The notes below the pieces were generated by a model. It did not search any database, had not been told where the DNA came from, and saw nothing but the letters and a program-made list of their open reading frames with translations. 9,644 nucleotides of DNA, taken from assembly GCA_002394125.1 (NCBI GenBank), contig DGSY01000035.1, positions 1 to 9,644 on the forward strand, read 5' to 3'. This stretch comes from Ruminococcus sp. UBA4350. GTDB lineage: Bacteria > Bacillota > Clostridia > Oscillospirales > Ruminococcaceae. Of this stretch, positions 1 through 4,958 are shown piece by piece (position 1 is the first letter of the stretch; every line of letters begins with the position of its first letter). The position numbers were made by a program, and so were the translations under genes.

Positions 1-1690
1 CCGATACCCAGAAATCGCTGCCGGAGAACAGATCATTGTCAGACTCCTTTTCCGGAGGCGGAAAGTCCGGCGTCGGCTGCATAGTCTCATCGCCGAATGC
101 AAGATACATTCCGGCGGCTGCACCGACAAATGCGGCATTGTAGTCGATTGTGACCTCGTTGTCGATCCAGTCATTTGTGGTGTCGCTGTGGCTGTCATTC
201 TTGCGGGGGCCGCCGACCAGCGCACCCCAGAGAACGTGCTTATGCTCTGCGGGATCCTCTGCCATTGTCAGGCCGGAGGCGGCGCGGTGATGCGGATATT
301 TCGCGGATTTTTCATTATAGCCGACGACATAGCAGCGGCCGATCGGATTGTCTCCGAGCAGATATTCCATTTGTCCGAGCGCCCATTTCGAGAAGTGATA
401 ATCCGGCTGCGAGGTGTCGTAAACATCCTTGCCCTTCTGATATTTGTCATAGACCAGCGCGCAGAACTGTGCCGCTGTATTGTAGCGCGCCGAGCCCCAT
501 GTGTCCTTGAAATAATACCCGGCGGGGGTATCATCCTCTCCGGATGCGTAGGTGTTCAGCGCCTTTGCGGACATTTCCCAGAAATTGAGCTTCTCATACT
601 GTCCGCGCCCGATCGCAACACGCGTTTCCTCGCAGATCTCCGGATACTCGTCCTGAATCCGTCCGAAGATGATCGACACGCCGTTCCACATATCGTTCCA
701 GCAAAGCACATAGCCGGGCGGCGCGTAGTAGTCGTCATATTTCAGACAGGCATCAAGATAGGCGTGATCCTTTGTGATGAGATAGAGCCAGCCGCCCGCG
801 AAGCAGAAATCATCCTCCCATTTCTTGGATTCATAGAAGCTCGCAGGGCCGTCTGCGCCCTTCAGCACGGCCTTGTCGCAGTCGATCGCAAACTGATAGA
901 GCGCCTTTGCGTAATCGAGACACTGCGCCGCATAATCCGGATCATCGTCCTTGAAATTGCAGTAGTTGATCGCGAGACAGGCCGCCGCCTCCGAGACAAC
1001 ATCGGGCGCGGGCTTTTCCGCCGTTGCGAAGAATGCCGGACGGCTCATCGCGTCGATCTCCGGCGACTGCCAGTATTTGTGATCCTCCGCGCCGTCGCCG
1101 ACCTGATGGCAGAATGCGATCACCTTGCCGTCCTTGCCGCGGAACGCGCATTTCATGAAATAGTCGCAGAAATGCCGCAGGATCGTTTCCGTATGCTCCG
1201 CCTCGCCGATCTTCTCATAGGCCTCGCGGAATTCGTAATAGCCCCATGAGACAACCGAGCCGGCATAGGTCTCCGGCATACCGAATTTCACATGGTCGCC
1301 GGCATCGTGGAATCCGCCCGCAACATCAATGAAGCCGTCGCCGTCCGGATCAAAAATATCGGCATATTTTGTCAGATAGGATTCCGGGAGATTGGTGCCC
1401 CTGAGGTCATCGCCGATCGGCTGCATCGGCACCTTTGCATCATAGATATGGCAGTTTCCGCGCCACGGCAGGCGGTCCTTGCCGGTGACGTCGGTGCCGC
1501 ACATATTCGCATCGTAGAAATAGAGCGAATATTGCAGCAGCTTCGCATAATTCAGCTCCGGCTCCTCGTAGTCGGCGACACCGGGCGTTGCTGCGGCGGA
1601 AGCATCCGCTGCCGGAATTGTGCAGGCGGTCAGCAGGCTGAGCAGCAGTGCCGCCGCACGGTGCGCGGTTCTTTTTCGCAAATGAAACAT
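1..1690 (-). CDS. Secreted GH9 cellulase (endoglucanase), 3' end outside window
   Basis: Partial gene; 563 codons are visible and the frame stays open at the window edge. The family hydrolyses beta-1,4-glucan with inversion. Visible: a basic then hydrophobic N-terminus (residues 1-30), a catalytic domain from about 40 to 533, the GGFHDAGDH motif at 125-133 with the catalytic-base Asp pair D129/D132, the substrate-binding motif YPHHRAASG at 465-473, and DNEVTIDYNA at 510-519 with the presumed acid E512. Between LPWRG (74-78) and DAGD lies a longer-than-usual stretch holding an acidic loop, DPDGDGF (114-120). No Ig-like or CBM4 module precedes the catalytic domain. After it comes a Pro-rich linker (PTPDFPPPE, 539-547), similar to linkers leading to CBM3c in other GH9 enzymes, and about a dozen residues of a module that cannot be identified. 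The ATG has AGGAGA seven bases upstream and a consensus promoter. Any dockerin would lie beyond the edge. Residues 20-23 (LTAC) also fit a lipobox, so lipid anchoring is possible. Family assignment is secure; exact specificity is not. Confidence 0.95.
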   Translation of the reverse strand, partial: MFHLRKRTAHRAAALLLSLLTACTIPAADASAAATPGVADYEEPELNYAKLLQYSLYFYDANMCGTDVTGKDRLPWRGNCHIYDAKVPMQPIGDDLRGTNLPESYLTKYADIFDPDGDGFIDVAGGFHDAGDHVKFGMPETYAGSVVSWGYYEFREAYEKIGEAEHTETILRHFCDYFMKCAFRGKDGKVIAFCHQVGDGAEDHKYWQSPEIDAMSRPAFFATAEKPAPDVVSEAAACLAINYCNFKDDDPDYAAQCLDYAKALYQFAIDCDKAVLKGADGPASFYESKKWEDDFCFAGGWLYLITKDHAYLDACLKYDDYYAPPGYVLCWNDMWNGVSIIFGRIQDEYPEICEETRVAIGRGQYEKLNFWEMSAKALNTYASGEDDTPAGYYFKDTWGSARYNTAAQFCALVYDKYQKGKDVYDTSQPDYHFSKWALGQMEYLLGDNPIGRCYVVGYNEKSAKYPHHRAASGLTMAEDPAEHKHVLWGALVGGPRKNDSHSDTTNDWIDNEVTIDYNAAFVGAAAGMYLAFGDETMQPTPDFPPPEKESDNDLFSGSDFWVS

Positions 1691-1750
1691 GAGCGATTCT
1701 CCTTTTTCTGTTTTCCGTCGGCGGGAAATCAGTTTTTCTCCGATATTCTT

Positions 1751-1779
1751 ATCATATATCAAAAATCCGGCAAAGTCAA
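1751..1779 (-). promoter_or_regulatory. SigA-type promoter of the GH9 gene
   Basis: Read on the minus strand: -35 TTGACT at 1774-1779, a 17-base spacer, and -10 TATGAT at 1751-1756. Transcription should start near 1744, giving a leader of about 55 bases before the ATG at 1690. It lies downstream of the preceding gene's terminator, so the GH9 gene is probably an independent unit. No obvious catabolite-repression (cre-like) site was seen next to it. Confidence 0.85.
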
Positions 1780-1814
1780 GTCATTTTTTGCGGCACAGTC
1801 TGACAAACAGACAG

Positions 1815-1857
1815 AAAAAACTGCCCGGCCGTTCTACAGTTGAAGCGGTCAGGCAGT
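1815..1857 (-). terminator. Rho-independent terminator of the membrane-protein gene
   Basis: On the minus strand, arms 1846-1857 and 1820-1831 form a 12-position stem (ten Watson-Crick pairs, one G-U, one A-C mismatch) with a 14-base loop, followed by a run of T on the transcript strand (the A run at 1815-1820). It begins 16 bases after the stop codon at 1874-1876 and separates that gene from the GH9 promoter. Confidence 0.85.
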
Positions 1858-1873
1858 CTCTTGCTGTGGATAT

Positions 1874-2836
1874 TTACGAACCGGGTGTCGTTTTTGAATG
1901 TGGCAGAATCCGGCCTGCTCCGGTCGCCGAATAGAGGTATGTTGCGCCGACAAGCACTGTGATGCCGCAGAGAATCTGAAGCGGGAACATCAGCAGTGCA
2001 TTCTCAGGAATCAGATATGCGAGAACCGCGATGGCCGCAGCAGGCGGCAGCATCAGCGAAAGACGCTTCATTATGCAGAAAACCGCAAGCATGGTTGCTC
2101 CCGCCGCGAAGCACTGCAGGATGCCGAACCGGACACAGAGCAGATACCGGACACCTGCACCGCAGAGCCCACAGAGTGTCAGCAGCGCGGTCACTGTAAT
2201 CGGCCGCCTGCGTGCGACAGCATCCGGCTTCCAGAATTCCGTAAACGCAACCAGCAGCGGCGGCGCAGCAGCATAACGGATATGACAGTGCAGCGCTGCA
2301 AAGATCACAGCTGTCACGATGCCCCAGCGGATGACTGTCTGCACGCAGGCGGCGGAATCCGGCTCCGGCAGCCTCTCAAACGGCGTATCTGCGAGAATAT
2401 TGCAGCGTATCAGAATCATGCGGAGCAGGAGAATGCCCGCCGTCAGGAAACAGGCGGCGATGAGATAGACCGCCGAGCGCGTTTGCAGGAGCACCGGCAG
2501 AACCGCTGCCGAGAGCATCGGCGCAAAGCTCGTCCGCGAAATCAGAAGCAGCACCGATGCGAGCAGATAGGCTGCGCTCATTTGCAGCCAGACAGCCCCC
2601 GGCATCCATAGCACGATGCAGACACCGAGCAGCGCACAGACGGCAATCGCTGAAAAGATATGCAGCGGATCGGTGCGCCATGCGAGCTTCGGTGTCAGGA
2701 GGGCGCCGGTTGCGATCGCGGCGATCTCCGGAAAAATGATCTCTTTATTCTGAAATGCATCTGCCGCACCGGCCATGCCGCCGATCAGCAGCACCGCACA
2801 GAGCAGCGGGATGTACGAAATAAGTGTTTTTCTCAA
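1874..2836 (-). CDS. Multi-pass membrane protein with two similar halves, HPP-like
   Basis: 320 residues, very hydrophobic, no signal peptidase site, probably about ten membrane segments in the cytoplasmic membrane. The two halves look related. Each opens with a membrane helix (5-25; 170-187), then a short polar/Pro segment (FPEIAAIATGALLTP from 35; APPLLVAFTEFWKP from 191), a basic patch followed by two or three helices, and a Pro-containing segment (SFAPMLSAAVLPVLL, 103-117; LMLPPAAAIAVLAYL, 261-275), then a final helix. This layout and the -PP-A-A- segment recall the HPP family, but I could not align it. Function is unknown; a channel or transporter is the natural guess. The predicted start is TTG with GGGAG eleven bases upstream; no ATG or GTG lies in frame just upstream, and the Met-Arg-Lys N-terminus fits a first membrane helix. 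It begins 77 bases after the prs stop, with the prs terminator in between and no clear promoter of its own, so it may depend on read-through. Confidence 0.8.
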   Translation of the reverse strand: MRKTLISYIPLLCAVLLIGGMAGAADAFQNKEIIFPEIAAIATGALLTPKLAWRTDPLHIFSAIAVCALLGVCIVLWMPGAVWLQMSAAYLLASVLLLISRTSFAPMLSAAVLPVLLQTRSAVYLIAACFLTAGILLLRMILIRCNILADTPFERLPEPDSAACVQTVIRWGIVTAVIFAALHCHIRYAAAPPLLVAFTEFWKPDAVARRRPITVTALLTLCGLCGAGVRYLLCVRFGILQCFAAGATMLAVFCIMKRLSLMLPPAAAIAVLAYLIPENALLMFPLQILCGITVLVGATYLYSATGAGRILPHSKTTPGS

Positions 2837-2872
2837 ATGTCACCACACTCCCGAAATGAATTTTACGCAGAT

Positions 2873-2900
2873 AAAAACCCCCGACCTTTGATCGGGGGTT
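2873..2900 (-). terminator. Rho-independent terminator of the ppa-prs operon
   Basis: On the minus strand, AACCCCCGA (2892-2900) pairs perfectly with TCGGGGGTT (2876-2884) across a 7-base loop, followed by T residues (A run at 2873-2877 on the plus strand). It starts 13 bases after the prs stop codon. It is a compact, GC-rich textbook terminator. Confidence 0.93.
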
Positions 2901-2913
2901 CGGATATCCTGTA

Positions 2914-4089
2914 TCAGTCATCCAGATCGTCATGCTTTTTGCCGGTACGCTGACGCTCCAGCAGGGCTTCGATCTTGTCATGCGGATTGATGACGGTCGT
3001 GATCGAAACATCATGATTGATCGCAGCGATGAAATATGCAGCATACTTGGAGACATCGACCTCATGGAACCACGGACGCTCCAGCAGCTCCGGCTTGCGG
3101 TAGGTGAGGTTCGTGCCGAATACAGCGTCGAGGATGCCGTTCTTGTGGGCCTCGTCGAACTGCTCCAGACCGTGCGTGAACAGGCCGTAGGTCGCGTAGG
3201 CGATCGTGCGGGCTGCGCCGCGGGATTTCAGATTCTCTGCGAGATCGAGCATCGAGCCGCCGGATGCGATGATATCATCCGCGACGAAAACGGTCTTGCC
3301 CTCGACCGGATTGCCGAGGTATTCATGTGCGACGATCGGGTTCTTGCCGTCCACGACTCTGGAATAATCGCGGCGCTTATAGAACATTCCGAGATTGACG
3401 CCGAGCATGGTCGCGTAGTACATATTTCTGCCGAGCGCGCCCTCATCCGGGCTGATGACCATGAACTTTTCCGGCGACATATCGAGGTCGGGGAAGGTTT
3501 TCAGCATGGTCTTGAGCACCTGATAGGACGGGATGACATTGTCCATGCCCATGAGCGGAACGGCGTTGTTGACACGCGGATCATGCGCATCAAAGGTGAT
3601 GATATTGTCAACGCCCATTGCCTGAAGCTCCTGCAATGCGCAGGCGCAGTCGAGGGATTCACGGTAATTTCTGCGGTGCTGTCTGCCGCCGTAGAGCAGC
3701 GGCATGATGATATTCAGGCGGTGCGCCTTGCCGGAAGCAGCCTGAATGATGCGCTTGAGATCCTGATAGTGATCGTCCGGCGACATGGAGTTGACGCGGC
3801 CGAACATCTTATAGGTGCGGCTGTAATTGCCCACATCAATGATGATGAAAAGATCCAGTCCGCGGATCGTGGACTTGATGAGTCCCTTTCCGTCACCGGA
3901 AGCAAAGCGGGGGCATTCACACTCGATGAGGTAGCTTTCATCGGGGAAGCCGTTTTCATTTGCCCAGCGAACAAGATAGCTGTTGATCTTTTCGCCGAGC
4001 TGTTCCGCGCCGGGCATTGCGATAATGCCGAGCGGGGCAACACTTTTCCTGTTGTGGTAGAGCGCATCTGTGGCAGCGGCAGCAGTCAT
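2914..4089 (-). CDS. prs: Ribose-phosphate pyrophosphokinase (PRPP synthetase), long form
   Basis: 391 residues from the chosen ATG. It makes PRPP and AMP from ribose 5-phosphate and ATP in the cytosol, feeding purine, pyrimidine, NAD, His and Trp synthesis. Visible: the ATP-loop segment YGGRQHRRNYRES (133-145), the TFDAHDP motif (165-171), the ISPDEGALGR segment (212-221), and the ribose-phosphate/PRPP loop VADDIIASGGSML (269-281). Classical enzymes of about 315 residues have DDMIDTAGT-like loops; this one belongs to a longer variant (about 390 residues) that I recall from Clostridia, with an extended N-terminus and C-terminus and a DDxIxSGGS loop. Start: ATG at 4087-4089 has AAAGGA eleven bases upstream. 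A TTG at 4114-4116 (400 residues) has no ribosome site, and the ATG at 4099-4101 lies directly against the AAAGG. It follows the pyrophosphatase gene by 62 bases on the same strand with no terminator between, so the two form an operon. The C-terminus is charged (GKKHDDLDD). Confidence 0.95.
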   Translation of the reverse strand: MTAAAATDALYHNRKSVAPLGIIAMPGAEQLGEKINSYLVRWANENGFPDESYLIECECPRFASGDGKGLIKSTIRGLDLFIIIDVGNYSRTYKMFGRVNSMSPDDHYQDLKRIIQAASGKAHRLNIIMPLLYGGRQHRRNYRESLDCACALQELQAMGVDNIITFDAHDPRVNNAVPLMGMDNVIPSYQVLKTMLKTFPDLDMSPEKFMVISPDEGALGRNMYYATMLGVNLGMFYKRRDYSRVVDGKNPIVAHEYLGNPVEGKTVFVADDIIASGGSMLDLAENLKSRGAARTIAYATYGLFTHGLEQFDEAHKNGILDAVFGTNLTYRKPELLERPWFHEVDVSKYAAYFIAAINHDVSITTVINPHDKIEALLERQRTGKKHDDLDD

Positions 4090-4151
4090 AATCCGATACA
4101 TCCTTTCCCATTGCAAATTTACAAGCCTTCCGTTTTGCAGTCTCTTTTCTG

Positions 4152-4682
4152 TTATTTACAAAAGCACTCGATATAGCGGTCGATGTCGGCAGCGATGATC
4201 TCGCGTGCGGCGGAGGCATCGCCGAACTGATCGACGGCGGTGGATTTCTGCTCCAGCTCCTTGTAGACGGAGAAGAAATGGATCATCTCCTCGACGATAT
4301 GCGGGGGCAGATCGGCAATATCGGTGTAGGTGTTGTAATTCGGATCATCAAAGGGGATCGCAATGATCTTGTCATCGCGGTGTCCCTGATCGAGCATACG
4401 AATGACGCCGATCGGATAGCAGCGAACCAGCGTCATCGGAAAGAGCGTTTCGGAGCAGAGCACCAGCACATCGAGCGGGTCATTGTCATCCGCGTAGGTG
4501 CGCGGGATCAGCCCGTAATTCGCGGGATAATGCGTCGAGGTGTGCAGGATGCGGTCGAGCTTAATCAGACCGGTCTCCTTGTCCAGCTCATATTTATTTT
4601 TGCTTCCCTTGGGGATTTCCACGACCGCGACGAAGTCGTCCGGCGTAATGCGTTTGGGGTTAATTTTGTGCCAGATATTCAT
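4152..4682 (-). CDS. ppa: Inorganic pyrophosphatase, family I
   Basis: 176 residues, the usual length for the soluble bacterial family I enzyme, which hydrolyses pyrophosphate to two phosphates with Mg2+ in the cytosol. The metal and substrate residues of the family are all visible: E22 in EIPKGSKNKYELD with K30 and E32, R44, Y56 in YPANYG, the signature DNDPLDV at 66-72 (D66, D68, D71), D98, D103 and K105 in LDQGHRDDK, and the Y140-K141 pair. Start: ATG at 4680-4682 has AGAAAGG eight bases upstream; an in-frame ATG at 4703 would add seven residues but has no ribosome site. First gene of an operon with prs; pyrophosphate released by PRPP-consuming transferases is the obvious shared link. A consensus promoter lies about 50 bases upstream. 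Confidence 0.97.
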   Translation of the reverse strand: MNIWHKINPKRITPDDFVAVVEIPKGSKNKYELDKETGLIKLDRILHTSTHYPANYGLIPRTYADDNDPLDVLVLCSETLFPMTLVRCYPIGVIRMLDQGHRDDKIIAIPFDDPNYNTYTDIADLPPHIVEEMIHFFSVYKELEQKSTAVDQFGDASAAREIIAADIDRYIECFCK

Positions 4683-4730
4683 AAAATCAACCTTTCTCAT
4701 CATTTTTAGAGAATTGCATTCCCGGTTTTC

Positions 4731-4759
4731 AGTATATCATAAATCCCGCAGAAAGTCAA
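4731..4759 (-). promoter_or_regulatory. SigA-type promoter of the ppa-prs operon
   Basis: On the minus strand: -35 TTGACT (4754-4759), 17-base spacer, -10 TATACT (4731-4736), with a TGA just before the -10 giving an extended -10 (TGn). The start of transcription should be near 4724, about 42 bases before the ppa ATG. Confidence 0.88.
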
Positions 4760-4806
4760 TCGGCATTCATAATTTTGTGATATTGCATGAATTATTTCAC
4801 CCGTCA

Positions 4807-4836
4807 GCGGTTATCGTTTGCTTACAGCGAAACCGC
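4807..4836. other. Inverted repeat between the divergent promoters
   Basis: Arms 4807-4816 (GCGGTT, bulged A, TCG) and 4828-4836 (CGAAACCGC) can form nine pairs around an 11-base loop. It sits between the ppa and lyase promoters, about 40 bases upstream of the lyase -35 box. There is no adjoining T run on either strand, so it is not a normal terminator. An operator or a chance repeat are both possible. The remainder of 4760-4870 shows no gene. Confidence 0.35.
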
Positions 4837-4874
4837 CGGAGAATGATTTTACAGTAAAAAGGTACAAAAACATA

Positions 4875-4903
4875 TTGTCAAAACCGGGATATTGTGGTAT
4901 GAT
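4875..4903 (+). promoter_or_regulatory. SigA-type promoter of the rhamnogalacturonan lyase gene
   Basis: -35 TTGTCA (4875-4880), 17-base spacer, -10 TATGAT (4898-4903), preceded by TGG (extended -10, TGn). Predicted start near 4910, giving a leader of about 50 bases that ends in a strong ribosome site, AGGGGGAG at 4947-4954. It diverges from the ppa-prs promoter. Confidence 0.87.
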
Positions 4904-4958
4904 AGAATAGACAACTTATGAAAAGCAGAAAAAATCATTATTATCTAGGGGGAGTTTC

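Noticed and set aside
188..1249. Long plus-strand open frame inside the GH9 gene
   Set aside because: It lies antisense to a gene with clear catalytic motifs; the protein has no recognisable domain and the openness follows from GC-rich codon use on the other strand.
4090..4116. Longer prs start at TTG 4114-4116
   Set aside because: It has no ribosome site; AAAGGA lies upstream of the ATG at 4087-4089 instead.
2932..4176. Plus-strand open frame of 414 residues across prs
   Set aside because: Antisense to a certain PRPP synthetase gene in a codon-matched frame, with no ribosome site or known domain.
4683..4703. Longer ppa start at ATG 4701-4703
   Set aside because: No ribosome site in front of it, while AGAAAGG sits eight bases before the ATG at 4680-4682, which gives the usual family length.
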